Part shown: positions 10,465-23,075 of the stretch, piece after piece | Layout of the letters: each line of letters starts with the position of its first letter | Position numbering within the stretch: the first letter of the stretch is position 1 | DNA from: Ascarosepion bandense | Lineage: Eukaryota > Mollusca > Cephalopoda > Sepiida > Sepiidae | Assembly: GCA_037127315.1 (NCBI GenBank) | Contig: JBBBDQ010001028.1 | Coordinates: 682,001 to 746,000 of the forward strand | Direction: 5' to 3' | Length of the DNA stretch: 64,000 bases | Notes under the pieces: generated by a model | Seen by the model: only the letters and a program-made list of their open reading frames with translations | Databases searched by the model: none | Told to the model about the DNA's origin: nothing | Position numbers and translations under genes: made by a program

Positions 10465-11271
10465 ATGGCAACGGACGCTGAACAAACTTCAATAAACTCA
10501 AACCAACGAGTTCAAGCTGTTACGATAAATCCCCCAAATTTTCTCGCATCAAATGTAACGGTTTGGTTTGCAATAATAGAGGCGCAATTTATTATTGCAA
10601 ATATCAGACAGCCCCATCAAAAACTTTTCAACATTCTGGCAGCACTCCCCGTGGACATAGTAGGAAAAATACAACCGACGATACTACAATCAAAGGACTA
10701 CGATGCACTGAAAGAAGCAGTGACGGGCGCTTATGAAAAAACAAAACCAGAGATGCTGGACAAATTAATGTCGTCGTCAACAGTAACGGGCCGTCCCTCA
10801 GTGTACCTGAATGAATTCAGGTCACTAGCAGAACAAATTGACGTAGGGGGCGATATCGTACGCCACAAATTCATACAAGTCCTACCCCACTCTGTCAAGC
10901 CCGTAGTAGCAGCACAAGTCGATTTAGATACAAATCGTCTTGGGAAAATGACGGACGACTTACTATTATATTTTAATTCACAAGACACCGCACATATTCA
11001 ACAGATTTCCGAGAAGAAAAAAGATGAAACTAAAAGGACACATGGCTGTTCCCACAATGAAAAAAAATTCCCCACCAGTGTTCGCCCTTTCAGCAAGGAC
11101 CAAAAACCCCAAATCTGCCGTGCGCATTTATATTTTGCGCAACGTGAAAAATTTTGCAAGCCGTGGTGCAGATGGCCTAATAAACGGAATGTTCAAATGC
11201 AGCGCAGCTCTCGCCCAACTTCACCAGTTCCTCGTGAGATTTCGGAAAACTACCTAGGCGAGAGATGTTAG
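10465..11271 (+). CDS. gag: Gag polyprotein of the CsRn1-like element
   Basis: The frame is uninterrupted for 268 codons from the ATG at 10465. A TTG at 10435 could extend it, but the ATG is the natural start. The N-terminal half (VWFAIIEAQF, then LFNILAALP and AYEKTKPEMLDKLM) matches Ty3/gypsy capsid regions. At residues 218-235 (11116-11169) it has C-x2-H-x9-C-x3-C, the atypical CHCC knuckle of the CsRn1 group, which binds nucleic acid in place of the usual CCHC. The product would form the particle that packages element RNA. The stop overlaps the start of the protease frame by a few bases in the -1 phase, consistent with -1 frameshifting into pol. This is the best-preserved frame of the element. 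Confidence 0.85.
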   Translation: MATDAEQTSINSNQRVQAVTINPPNFLASNVTVWFAIIEAQFIIANIRQPHQKLFNILAALPVDIVGKIQPTILQSKDYDALKEAVTGAYEKTKPEMLDKLMSSSTVTGRPSVYLNEFRSLAEQIDVGGDIVRHKFIQVLPHSVKPVVAAQVDLDTNRLGKMTDDLLLYFNSQDTAHIQQISEKKKDETKRTHGCSHNEKKFPTSVRPFSKDQKPQICRAHLYFAQREKFCKPWCRWPNKRNVQMQRSSRPTSPVPREISENYLGERC

Positions 11272-14200
11272 CTTCCATTTTCTCGTCGCTTCTTGTTGTA
11301 GCCGCACGGTTAGGAGCTCAGCGAATAAATTTTATTGTGGATACAGGAGCTTCTGTATCTATACTTCCAAAGAGATACTTAAATGGAGCTGTAATATACC
11401 CAACCAATATCTCTTTAGTATCAGCCAACGATAAAAAAATTGAATGCTCAGGACACACGGTACTGAACCTAACGCTACAGGACCTAAGACGGGAATTCAC
11501 CTGGACATTTATAATAGCCGAAACTGCTCAGCCACTCCTAGGATATGATTTCCTAAATCATTTCGGATTAGTGGTGGATTGCAAAAACAACAAACTAGTC
11601 GATGAAATGACTAACAGATAATCCAATGCACACCCATCATCTCTTATTATGAATATAGATGTAGTACCGAACAAAAATGATAACAAAACAGTACGAACAA
11701 TCCTGGAAAAATATCCAAAATTAATTTCTCCTCATCGCGACACGAATGCTACGAAACCAAAAATATATCACAGAACTGGTAGCAATCCTCCTATCTTCTC
11801 CAGAGCCAGACAGCTATCAGCTCAGAGATGTGATATCGTGAAAGAGGAATTTAAGAAACTCCTAAAAGCAGGAATAATTTCTCCTTCGAACTCAGAATGG
11901 AGTTCAGCCTTACACATGGTACCGAAGGCAGACGACATATATAGACCTGTCGGTGATTATAGACACTTAAACACTATAACAAAAGCCGATAGATACCAAG
12001 TCCCAAACATAAATTCCTTGGCTTCAAGGCTTCATAACAAGAAATTCTTTTCAAAAATAAACCTGTCGCCTGCTTATCACCAGATACCAGTGCACTTGAA
12101 TGATATCTGTAAGACAGCCATCTCTATCCCTTTCGGGTTATTTGAATATAACTACATGCCTTTCGGACTAAGGAACGCATCATGCACTTTTCAAAGAATG
12201 ATGGACAATATCTTCCGCGATACCGATTATACCTTTGTGTATATCGATGATATCCTGATCTTCTCAGAAGACGAAGAAACACATTCCAAACATGTCGACC
12301 AAGTACTACAAAAACTAAGTGAGTACGACTTTAAAATTTGTCTTTCCAAATGCACATTTAGTGCTAATGAGCTAGACTTTTTAGGATTTCACATTTCTTC
12401 TAATGGTCTCAGACCCAGTTCTAAAAAGATAAATGAACTAAGTGAGTTTCCTCAACCAAACGATTAAAAATCGCTATGCCGTTTCCTGGGAATGGCAAAT
12501 ATTTATAGGAAACTTGTACCGAATTTCAGTAACATTATATTACCGCTAACAGAAAAAATACGCCTAAACCAAAATTCAAAATCTTTAACTTTAACAAAGA
12601 AAGAAATCGAATCTTTTAAAAACATAAAAAACACTTTATCAAATGTAACCGTTCTAGCTTTCCCCAATTCAAAAGCTAACAATTATCATCTAGTAACAGA
12701 CAGTTCAAATTATGCGGTGGGTGCAGCACTTCACCAAATGATTGATAATCAACCATAGGCTTCTTTTCAATGAAATTATCCCAGACCCAACAAAAATGTT
12801 CTACTTTCAGCAGAGAACTATTAGCTGCCTATCTAGCAGTACTCCACTTTAAACATCTAACAGAAGGCAGAAATGTAAAGTTGCTGACGGACCACAAGCC
12901 ACTTTGCAGTGCTTTTAAAAGCCAATCTTCTCTAAAATCTGATAGACAACAGCGTCACCTCTGTTTTATCAGCGAATATATGAATGATATTTCACATATA
13001 AGAGAATCACAAAATATAGTAGCTGATTGTTTATCAAGAACTGTAAATGCGATAACTATTGATGTGTGTGACTTACAAGAAATAATGAAACATCAAGCTA
13101 CTGACAATGAAATTCAGGCATTCAAAGATCAACTGAAACCATATACAATAAATAAAAATGAAACCATATTATGCGACACGTCATTGCCTTTCCCACAGCC
13201 TTTCGTGACAGAGAAGCTCAGAAAATTGGTATTTGACAGTCTGCATAACCTATCACACTCAGGAATAGCATCTTCAAGAAAAATGATAAAATTCCGATAT
13301 TATTGGCCGAATATGAACAAATCAATAAAAGCTTGGTGCACAGAATGACAGCATTCCCAACAAGCAAAAGTAATAAGATACACGAATAGCAAAGTCCATT
13401 TGAAAAATTCTTCTAGCCGTTTTGAAACTGTACATATTGACATTGTCGGTCCCTTACCACCAGTAAAGAACCAAACTGACTCTTACTGTTCACCTTACCG
13501 ATATTTATTGACATGCATCGACAGAAACACGAGGTGGATAGAAGCATGCCCAATAACGGAAATTACAGCGAAATCAGTATCAATGGCTTTTGTCAATCTG
13601 TGGATCTCCCGATTCGGGGTTCCTCTTCGTGTCGTTACAGACAGAGGAAGCCAATTTGAATCCGAACTATTCACAGAAATATAAAAAATAATAGGTTTCC
13701 ACCGATTAAGAACAACAGCGTACCATCCGCAAACGAATGGACTAGTAGAGAGAGAGCTCACAGAACCCTAAAAACTGCTATAATAGCCAGGAAAGAATCG
13801 TGGTTATCAGCTCTACCCATCGTTCTTCTAGGAATGGAAATGACTCCCAACGAATGAAACTATTCTCCATTTACTGCAGTAACAGGGACTCAAGCACAAA
13901 TTCCCCGATTATTGATCGACCCTAACAAGAACGAAAACAACGAAATAACAAACTCGCACGTTAAAATTTTAACCGAAGAAATGCAGAAATTTGATATGGA
14001 CAAATAATCCAGCGGACACCTACATTCAACACCTAATTCCTACACCCCAAAAGATTTACAGACATGTAAAAGTATTTGGCTAAGAACTGACAGAGTAAGA
14101 AAACCGTTGGAAGCTCCATACACAGGTCCATACCAAGTATTAAGTCGTCACGAAAAATATTTTACTATAAAAAGATCAGACGACGTCCATAGTAATGTCT

Positions 14201-14388
14201 CAATAGACAGATTAAAACTGGCGTACATTGCTGAAAATATAAAATCAAAAGATTCCATCGAATCAAGACAGGATTTCGATAACTCCCCATCTTGTACCGC
14301 GGAAACTAACGAAAACAAACAAAAAATAAAAACTAAGTCCGGTACAACGGTTAAATGGAAAAAAGAAAACACATATTTTTATTTCTAA
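11265..14388 (+). pseudogene. pol: Pol polyprotein of the CsRn1-like element, broken
   Basis: Domains in order are an aspartic protease (INFIVDTGASVSILPK near 11325, LLGYDFL near 11540), reverse transcriptase (NLSPAYHQIPV, MPFGLRNA and YIDDILIFS near 12240), RNase H (VTDSSNYAVGAAL, RELLAAYLAVLHF, LLTDHKPL) and integrase (HNLSHSG, HIDIVGPLP, VVTDRGSQFES, TAYHPQTNGLVER), then a GPYQVLSRHEKYFTI tail. Breaks are TAA at 11619, TAA at 12465, TAG with a frame change near 12758, TGA at 13346, TAA at 13682 and further shifts to 14107. The TGA at 13346 replaces the second cysteine codon expected in the integrase HHCC finger (WCTE then stop). The DDE and YIDD residues themselves survive. Confidence 0.85.
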
Positions 14389-14397
14389 CAAAAAAAA

Positions 14398-14459
14398 ACA
14401 ACAAACAAACAAACAAACAAACAAACAAACAAACAAACAAGCAAACAAACAAACAAATA
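14398..14459. repeat. (ACAA)n tract in the 3' internal region of the CsRn1-like element
   Basis: About 15 tetranucleotide units follow the last pol codons and precede the 3' LTR. Confidence 0.95.
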
Positions 14460-14530
14460 AAACCTATTTGAAAAAAAAAACAGCGACAACAGATACCAAA
14501 AAATAACTCCGTTTATTGGGGCGAAAGTTA

Positions 14531-15055
14531 TGTGGCGATACCGACCGAGAATAGCGATGGACCAGATGTTTGCCCGCTCACAACCAAAAAGCAAATGACC
14601 AAAGTCGTTGGTCCGCAGCCGGATCGCGCAGATGTTCCGGTTAAAAAATAAAAATTAATTAAATATTAAATTTCCAGTTCGCGAGCCTACGCGAATTTTA
14701 TTTATCAGCCAATGGGAAGCCCAGAACCAAATACAAGTGTGAAATCCTAAATGAGCTGCTGTGATCCAAAAAGAAGATATAAAAAGCGGATACAGAAAGC
14801 ATCGAGATGCATACCGACTCGAGGAGAAGAGAGTAATTAGTATCTCCCTTGACCTAAGTCAAGCGGCTACTATGCTCGCCTCCCATCACCTTCTCTTTCC
14901 TTCTTCCTTGCCTCAAAAACTACTTACTGACCTAAGGAGCGACTACATCAAAGACATTCCTTACTTACACGCTCCTGCATTCTTAGGCATTAATTCTCTT
15001 TCACCATATTGCCATAAACAAATTTTAAAGTCCGTTGTAGCCATATTTCCTTATA
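14531..15055 (+). repeat. 3' LTR of the CsRn1-like element, truncated
   Basis: It starts TGTGGCGATACCGACC. It keeps CCAAAGTCGTTGGTCCGCAG, which the 5' LTR has lost (the 5' copy jumps from AAAGCA to GATGTTCC). Similarity to the other LTRs ends near 15030-15055, about 220 bp early. Mag-like integrase sequence follows in antisense, so the right junction carries a deletion. Confidence 0.8.
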
Positions 15056-15059
15056 TACA

Positions 15060-17950
15060 AGACGCCTTCACACAATTTTAGCATTAATTATCTTGTCAGC
15101 CTTCCATTGCCACTATACTTTCTAAATCAGTGACTCTTCGTTTCAACTTATTAAGGTTTCTGTACCATGTCATTTTGCCGATTTGTTTTTGTTTATAATG
15201 TCATCTTCCCAAAATACTTTTCCATATTGATACATTTTAAGAAACACTTTATCTCCAGGTTTTAAGTATTTACTTATATTGTTATTTCTTGATGCTCTCG
15301 CTTTACATTCTGGTAGTATTTTATTAAAAATGGACTTAATCTTCATGACAAATATCATCTCTGCAGGTAATATTCCAAGCACGGCGTTATGTTTTGGTGT
15401 TATTATGAAAACACTCAGAAATTATTGTAGCATCACTTCATACATCTGACTCTTCTCCCTCCGATTTTATTAGTGGTTTTTTAAACATATCAACAAACCG
15501 TTTTACTTGTTCATTTGATCTTGGATACAAAGGGGCGTTGTAATGTATTCTATTGCTAATTATTTACAGAAAACTTTAAATTCACTAGCCGTGAATTTTG
15601 TCCCGTTATCTGAAACAATAGAGCCAGGTTCATCAAACCTTTCAAAAATCTCGTGTAAAAAATATCGTTACTGCGCTAGTAGGTCTTCTACATTTTAATA
15701 TTTCTGACCATTTAGTGTAACTATCGACTACCACTAGATAGTATGCTCCGTTTAACGGTCCTACGAAGTCTATATATATATTTTAGACCATGGAATATCG
15801 GTTTTCATCTAAGGTTTTATGGGCGGTGACTTCACTGCCAGAGCACAACCTCTGCATGATTTTAAGAAATTTTCAATATCTTAACCCATTTTTGGCCAGT
15901 ACGTATAACACCTCATCAAGGATTTTATCCTAGAAATTCCTGGATGTCCTATGTAAATTCCTTTTAGCATATGTTTTTGCAACAATACTGGCATAACAAT
16001 TCTTTCTGTGTGCATAAGTACATTATTTTATGATGGAAACACGTTATTTCTAGCAATATTCTATTTTTTCTATTTTTTTTTTATTTAAATCTTATTTGTT
16101 TCTTCATTTTTATTATAAAGTCGTCTTTTTCTGGCTTAATTCTTATTTCCTCTAATGTTATATGCAGTTTTCTTACCGTATTGTATAATGCATCGTTGAT
16201 TTAATTTTCGTCCCCCTTATCGTAGCAATTACTGTGTCCTCAAATGGTTCGCAGAATTTTGATATTAGTCTAAAGTCTGCATGACTTAATTTTTCGGATT
16301 GTAAAAACTCCACTTTATATTATAGTTCAATAGGATAGTTCCCCAGTGCTGCAGTCTATTTGCTGTATATGTGGGAGCACCCTTTTTTTTATCCATACGA
16401 AGGCAATAATAGACGATGGTTTGTTTTTAGTATGAACTCTCTACCATGTATAAATTTATGAAACCTTTCATCGCAGATATGATGCCCAATGCTTCCTTTT
16501 CTATCTAGCTGTAGCTTTTTTCAGCTGCTGTTAATGATCTTGAAGCATGAGCTATTTGTTTAGTTTTTCCGTCCTCATATTTGTGTAGTATCACCGCTCC
16601 AATACCCGAATCACTTGCATCTGATGCAACTACAATCTTTAATTTAGGGCCAAAATGAGCTAGTGACAAGTCCGAGGTTAAGATTTTCTTGATCTCTTTG
16701 AGAACACTTTGACATTTATCTGACCAATTCCATTTAATGTATTTCTTTAGCAGGTTAGTCAAGAGTGCCCTTAATTCATGCATGTTTGGTATATATACAT
16801 AATAATAATTAGCATACCCTAAAAATGCGAGTAACTTTATTACATTTGTTTGAGCAGGTTTGTCTTTTATTGCGCTCAACCTTGAAGGATCCGGTCGTCT
16901 AACGTTTTCATCGATAATTTGTCCTAGATATTTTATTCTTGACATAAACAACTCGCATTTTCTTTCACTGATTTTAAAACCGTATTTTTTAATTTTCTCA
17001 AATACCTTTTTTTAGATCTTCTGTGTGTTGATTTCGGGTTTCACTTTTAATAAGTACTTCATCTAAATATGCGTGTACACAAAAAAACCCGGCAAGCATC
17101 ATATACGTAATCTATTTGAATATACTTGATGCTACCTTTATACCGAAAGGAAGTCAATTAAATTTGAAAAGTCCTCTATGAGTGTTAACTGTTAAAAGTT
17201 TTGAGTACTTTTTATCTCCTAGATAAAACTTGTAAGTGTCTGACAGGTCCAATTTAGAAAAAAATACCAGTATTTAATTTAGCAAAGATTTTCACTGGAC
17301 TTGCTAACCGGTAATATTGCTTCAAACTTTCATTTAGCACCGCTGAAAAATCAGCACATACTCGGATATTACTATTTTTTTAACTTTTAGTGGTGACCAT
17401 TCGGAATAGTTTATTTTGACATCACACCTAATTTTTCTAGTCTCTCTAATTTCCTATTGGTTCTAACGCTGCAAATATTACAGCCCTTTTTAGCTTAAAT
17501 ATCGGTGTTAAATTCTCTTTTACTTCAAATATAGCTTTTGTTTTTGTGCATGTCCCTAGACATGCACAAAAACTGAGAAATCTGAGAAAACTTCTGAAAA
17601 AATGCTTTTTAATTAATTCTTTAATTTTTTTCAGTTGTCCTATTAGCACTGGATGTAACAATATATATTTTGTTGCAGAAAGAGTTTACTGGGAGGTCCC
17701 AAAGATCAAATAATGCAATCAATTCTTTAATACAATCACCACCGCTTTTTTTTAGTTTTTCCAACAAAAGAAATATTACAGGTGAATTCACCCATAAAGT
17801 TCAATTTCTTTCCTGAAACTCCATGAGCAACTTTTTTTAGAAGGTTAACCCATTTTTCTCATTTTTTACACATAAAACAAATTTCCTCTTTTGAGATATT
17901 TATAACTCAGTTAAAAACACTTTCGAAGTCTTGTTACTTTTTCTTTATGC
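15060..17950 (-). pseudogene. pol: Pol polyprotein of the mag-like element, broken
   Basis: Minus-strand blocks from 5' to 3' are a reverse transcriptase with AYLDEVLI at about 17048-17070 (the usual Y-x-D-D here ends in Glu), then YLGQIIDENVRRPDPSRL, a FLGYANYY connection and RNase H (VVASDASDSGIGAVI, ending HASRSLTAAEKSYS) at 16505-16951. Integrase follows with DFVGPLNGAYYLVVVDS near 15760 and SDNGTKF near 15600. The expected N-G-x-x-E-R-F block near 15515 reads NEQVKRF, so the catalytic Glu is Lys. The C-terminal SKYLKPGDKVFLKMYQYGKV lies at 15170-15382. Altered active sites and many stops make it non-functional. Confidence 0.8.
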
Positions 17951-18017
17951 TTTTGATTTTGCACCATGTATTTACCATGTTCACATACGTTTTATTTTTC
18001 TTTTCTTTTTTGTATTT

Positions 18018-19010
18018 GCAATAAGTACTTTTGTGTCCTACCCTTCCACATTCGTAGCATTTTTTTGTTCTTAAAAACAATTCCTTTTTTAATGCTTACC
18101 CCCACAAATAACCGTGGCAAGTATTAGGTAATGAGAGGGGGTATCGTCCTTTTTTCTTTTCTTTTTTTTTTAATATTCTGTCAGATGAAAAACGTCTATA
18201 GTCTTTGTTTCTTAGATGGTCGAACGTTATGTAAACTGTCTCTTTCCTCAATCCTTGAGTTTTTGATTTACAATGCATTGACACCCTTCCGCTATTTCCT
18301 GGAGAGTTAAATTAGGTTCCATTTCTAACTTAGCAAGTATCCAAGATTTTATTTCCGCGTCCTTGTGAGAAGGCCAATATCAAGCATTTAAATAAATCTG
18401 GAGTTAATCAATTTAACTTGAACTTTTAACATCTCGATTCACAACTCCTGTGATTATGTCGTCTGCATAAGTGACAAAATCTTCAACGTCACACTTTACT
18501 AGGTGAAGATATTACTAACGTGAATTAAATAATGAGCTCCTTTCACCGAAAATTTTCGATAGTATTACTATAGTTTCATCAAAATTTATCTCACCTGTTT
18601 TTTTTTTTTGTTTTATTTTTTGTTTTTTGTTTTTTTGACAAAATAAAATTTACTTTTCATGTTCAGCAGCGGACAATTTTCTTAATAATAAACGAACTTT
18701 CTTTTCATCATTCCAATGCAAACAACTCCTTTTGAAGATCCCTTCGTATCTTCTATAATAAGCTGGAAAAGTTATCCCTTCGTTTGGATTGTATAAAAAT
18801 TCGCTAATTGAATTAACAACAGTTTCTAGAGTGAATGAAACTTATGTTTTTTATTCCGTAATTTTAGTAAATAATAACTTAAAAAAACTTCTGTCGTTGT
18901 TGTTGTAATTGCAATTGCTCTTCATGTTGTTTTTGTTGCTGAAATTGTTGTTCTTGTTGTTGTTTTTGTAGCGCCAACTTTTGAATCATGATAGATTTTA
19001 TTTCTTCCAT
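18018..19010 (-). pseudogene. gag: Gag of the mag-like element, broken
   Basis: A glutamine-rich stretch (QKLALQKQQQEQQFQQQKQH, 18890-19010) is followed by FPAYYRRYEGIFKRSCLHWN, a capsid-like block near 18720. A second capsid block includes KSWILAKLEMEPNLTLQEIA near 18320. A canonical zinc knuckle CYECGRVGHKSTYC (C-x2-C-x4-H-x4-C) lies at 18018-18059. The order matches mag-type gypsy gag, and stops interrupt each part. It contrasts with the CHCC knuckle of the neighbouring CsRn1-like gag, confirming two lineages. Confidence 0.75.
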
Positions 19011-19177
19011 TCTCCTGTACTCCGCTGAATATTTCGTAGATTAATTTTTGAATAACTTCGCCTTCTCCGTAGTCCTGTGATTATGTCGTCTCTTTGGTGA
19101 AGTAGTAAATATTAACTGAATATTCTATTACGACGTGTTGGATAAACATTTTTTTTTGTTTCCTCGCGTAAGTTTAA

Positions 19178-19194
19178 GTAAATATTTGTCGCCA
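19178..19194 (-). other. Primer-binding site of the mag-like element
   Basis: The minus strand reads TGGCGACAAATATT immediately after the LTR end, the usual place for a tRNA primer site. I cannot name the tRNA with confidence. Confidence 0.5.
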
Positions 19195-19195
19195 C

Positions 19196-19240
19196 TTTTG
19201 TCAAATCACATATACTAGAAATAATGCCTTCGAAGAATAG
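19196..19240 (-). repeat. 5' LTR of the mag-like element, internal-side piece
   Basis: It holds the last 45 bp of the LTR up to CCTTCGAAGAATAG, where the LINE begins. The rest of the LTR resumes at 25090. Confidence 0.75.
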
Positions 19241-19944
19241 AAGATTTATTATGTTAAAATACATAATTTTGGCACAAGGCCAGTGTTTGTGGAGGACAAA
19301 AACTAGTTCATCCGTAACTATCCTATACCTAGCTAATCAGAATCACGACCCACTCACTCTTTACAATTTTTTATTTACTATAAGGACCCATCCATCGTCA
19401 ATCAATCACCATATACCAAAATACCTCATACGTTCAAGTAACCTAAAAAAGAATCTCCACATGAATTAAATATTGTTTTATGTACAATATGGATACAACA
19501 ATATATAAAAATTTATACATGATATGTACTGAAAGCGGGTGGTGGGTACATGAAACCCAAAATGCAAACAAAAATAACATAATATACAAAAATGAATAAA
19601 TTGATGTTAGTTGGATCCATCCAATCCACAAAAATAAAGAGGCCGTTGTATTCTGTCATAATGATAAAATCAAGAGGCTCTCTTGATATTGGTGATGGGA
19701 AGAAGGAAAAACTTAAATACGGCTTGGGAAAATAAAATATTCTGACCCAGTCGAGATGAAACAACGGGATTAAAAAAACTGGAGGACGTTGGGAATCTCG
19801 ACATGGATCATAACAACAAAAAAAAAAAAAACGGAAAGAGGCCAGGAACAACACCTACTCACATTAAGCAGGTACACAAGAGAGACTTACCTTGACCAAT
19901 GGAGAGCTCCATAGGATTCCACCCAGATGCGACAAGGAGACCTA

Positions 19945-22900
19945 AAAGAGAAAATCAAGGCTAGCCCCGTTCATGTGAACCAGACTAGCCTCAGTCACCC
20001 ACCTTTCGCTGAAATCTGTCGAAATCAATCGCTTTCTATCAATTCTAATCTTTATTTTGAGCTGATTCTTAAAATATCGGATTAAATCCTGATGAGAAAC
20101 GCGATGACATCGCAAGACTTCCTCCATTCGTGTCGTTCAAATCACCAGAGAACGGAGGCGACGCATTGTCACATGCGTATGCACGATCAATGAGCACAAG
20201 CTTTTCGGGAGCGATACAAGCCGTCAACTTACCGACACCATCACATAGAGGGCGAACCCGAGGACAATGGTAGAATACGTGCGAAGCCGTTTCTTCTAAA
20301 CCAAGGTTACAGCGTTCACAATCAGGCAAATCCTCCAGGCCCCATATGAAGGCCTTGCCATTGAGAGACAGCTTATTCCGAGCCAGTCGCCAGGGAAGCA
20401 AAAACTCAGGGTTGCTGAAGTAATCCGCTGCTGGCGCCCAAGATCAGAACGAGCGAAACTCGTCCTCCGACAAGCCGATCGCGTCACGTGGTGGATCCTT
20501 TGTGACACCCTCCAGTAATCCATGATAGAAGACTCTCCTAGGCCGAGAAAGGTCACTGGATCGAGGAATGGCCCTCAAGGCCGCCCGACACTCGAGAAAA
20601 CTTGATCGCTCCCGAGCCTTACAGCACCGCCTCGAGATGGGTGGTGAGATAGTAAGGCTAGGGAACATGTCCCTCACAATCCTCGCCAAAACCGAGCTTT
20701 CCATCAACGCGCGGCTCAGGAAAGCCAGCCTTGAGGTGAGCTTGTGACTCATAGTGGCATTCCCAGGGCCCTATGACACGGACGTTGGGCACAGACTTGT
20801 CGACGTGATGTTTGCGTCCCCTCCACAGGAGGGAGGATAGCAAACGCTCGATCGCCTTCTCACGCTCCCTACAGAGGAAGTACAGACAAACAGTAAAGGA
20901 CAAGAGAAAAGACGAAGAAGACACAAGCCTCTGTCCCGCCCTTTAAGGACAACCTCCTTCGACGTCATGTCCGGACCGCTGCGTCGACCTTGCCCTGTAC
21001 TTCTGACCAATTATTCTCCAGCCGGAGATCGGGCTCAAAACCACACTGAGAATGCGGACAGGACCGTTCGTTCAACCAAAGGGTCCCTTCCAGGCACCTA
21101 ACCTCAAGCTGGAAGATTTGTCGCGGTTAATCTTAGCCCCTGTGACCTTACCGTGCCGTTCAAGCACCTTCAGTACCACCTCAATGTCGCTGCGGCAAGA
21201 CATGAAAGCAGTTACGTCATCGGCGTACGCAGAAACCCTGATTCGTGCCCCACCGGGGACAGCGATTCTATGTAGATTCGGACTACACGCCCTGTCTCTC
21301 AGCCGGCAAAGGAGAGGCTCCAACGCCAAAGCGTAAACATCTTCCCGTTCACCTGTATCACAGGCGTGGGGGAGCGATACAGGAGGCTAATCCAGCGGCA
21401 GAAGTCGAGTGCGAATCCGGTGGTCTGCAGGACAGTAGCAAGATAGCGATGATCAACCCTACCAAATGCCTTGGACTGATCCAAATTGATCAGCGCGGCT
21501 TCTTTGTGGTCTTTTACACCCTCTCAGATGCAGGTTGCTCTGAATTGTTCGGCTCTTCACAGCACAAGTCTGCTCGGGTCCCAACAGAATCTCGACAACT
21601 AGTTGCAAATGCTCAGTCATTCATAATCTTTAACGCTGTATTTAGCAGACTTATGGGCCTGTAGTCATCTAAATCTCTCCCAACATCCTTATCTTTTCTC
21701 AACAGCGTGATCACATCTCTGGTGATCCGGTTGGGGATGAACCCCTGCCTAAACCAGTTGTTGAACACGGCAGTCGAAATCGGGACAAAGGTGTACGACA
21801 GCCTCAAGTACAATTCATAGGGCAAACCATCCAGACCTGGAGACTTGCCACCGCCGACCTCTTCAAAGAGACCGCAAACTTCGCTCTCCGTAATCTCTCC
21901 TTCGCAGATAGCTGCTTCAACCGGCAAAAGCCGAGGTAAGTCAGCCAAATAAATGCGAAAATCTTCATCACGGAAACCGGGCTCCTTGGTAAAGCGGCTC
22001 TTTAAAACGTCTCGCTCATGTTGTTGATCGACCTCAGAGTTTGCCCCACCTGGTTTCGTACCTCTCGAATGTACCGGTCGCCGCCTCGACGAATCTCGTC
22101 CTTGCGCAATTCTGCGCCCATGTTCACAGCTTTGGAAGACATCTTGCTTAGCTTATGCCTAATTACCTGAACCATGTAGCGCTCGCTAGTCAAACGCCCC
22201 AGAGCCTCCATAGCTAAGGCTATCTTAAGGGGGTCCTCCCTCAGCCTCTTCCCGGAGCACACTATCTTTAAGAGCCTTCAAACTACTAGTGTGAGCTGTT
22301 GGCTAAATTCGGTCGTGAAGGACCTAATCCTATCCATAAGCCTCTCCCACCACTTATTCCTGATAACCGCCCCCACTAGTTCCCGCTTCGCTACATTAAT
22401 TAGCTGCTCCCGAAAGTCTTGCCTGTTCAGTAAGGACAGATTGAATTTCCAGTAGCCAGCCATTCCAGGCCTAGTTTGTAACGCCACCCGCGCACAAAAG
22501 AGTTTGTGTTCCCAGTAAGCTAACCAGTGGAACGTGGGACATTCTTAAAGGTATATGTCGGCTTCTCTAACTAACATTATATCCAGATAGTTAACCACCT
22601 GGGTAGACGGTCAATTAAAAGCCCACGTCCACATCTCCCCACCCGGGTAACAGACCCGGTATCTATCGACGATACCAAATTCATCGATCAGATCAACCAA
22701 GCTACGACAACGCAACCTCCCGCTAGCTCCCCGCCTCCTGTCTAGCTTGGAGTCCAGGATGACATTCAAGTCCCCCATTAAAACTAGTCGCATTGAGTCC
22801 ACCAGGGAGGGCTCCAACCGCCGAAAAATTAGACACGCTCCTCCCGGTCGTTGGGCGCATAAACCACAACTAGCTGAAACGACCTGCTTTTCCCCATATG

Positions 22901-23075
22901 CTGAATAGACGACAAAGCCGTTAGATAGCACACAGGCATCAACGTTGCAAACAAAGTGACTCTCTTGGATCGAGACGACATCCACACCGAGTGATAAGAG
23001 GTCACACAGCAGGCGGGCAGCCTTACCCCGATCCCTCAAGGCCTTCGCATTCAAGCTGGCTATCTTAATAGACAT
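19945..23075 (-). pseudogene. LINE ORF2: endonuclease and reverse transcriptase, broken
   Basis: The likely ATG is at 23075 (MSIKIASLNAKALRDRGKAA). The endonuclease has VVSIQESHF and LVLMGDLNVILDSK but is missing sequence between them. The reverse transcriptase has GGGKSPGLDGLPYELYLRLS, then VITLLRKDKDVGRDLDDYRP (21613-21948), a DQSKAFGRVDH-like block, and SAYADDVTAF at 21072-21329 carrying the ADD active site. The C-terminal CERCNLGLEETASHVFYHC (C-x2-C-x9-H-x4-C) lies near 20300. Reading needs several frame changes, so it is inactive. Block order and the C-terminal finger favour a Tx1/L1-type clade, and I am less sure of the exact clade. Confidence 0.8.

Larger units (their letters stand above)
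9616..15055 (+). mobile_element. CsRn1-like Ty3/gypsy LTR retrotransposon
   Basis: A 704-bp 5' LTR, a tRNA-Trp-type primer site, gag, a pol ordered protease - reverse transcriptase - RNase H - integrase, and a truncated 3' LTR all lie on the plus strand. The gag zinc knuckle is the CHCC form that marks the CsRn1/Kabuki group, as I recall the family. The element sits inside the mag-like element, between that element's pol tail (ending 9615) and its integrase C-terminus (from about 15.1 kb). Pol has in-frame stops and at least two frameshifts, so it is inactive. The last roughly 220 bp of the 3' LTR are missing. Confidence 0.85.

Noticed and set aside
14761..15081. 106-codon plus-strand frame
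   Set aside because: It lies wholly inside the 3' LTR of the CsRn1-like element. Its counterpart in the 5' LTR is not kept open, and it has no protein motif.
19241..19470. Separate insertion next to the mag-like element
   Set aside because: The 14-bp duplication at 19227 and 25076 places this stretch inside the LINE, as its 3' untranslated end.
20444..21010. Minus-strand frames of 79-102 codons such as the one at 20444-20752
   Set aside because: They lie in alternative frames of the LINE ORF2 region. The recognisable RT and zinc-finger blocks are in other frames, so these are not separate genes.
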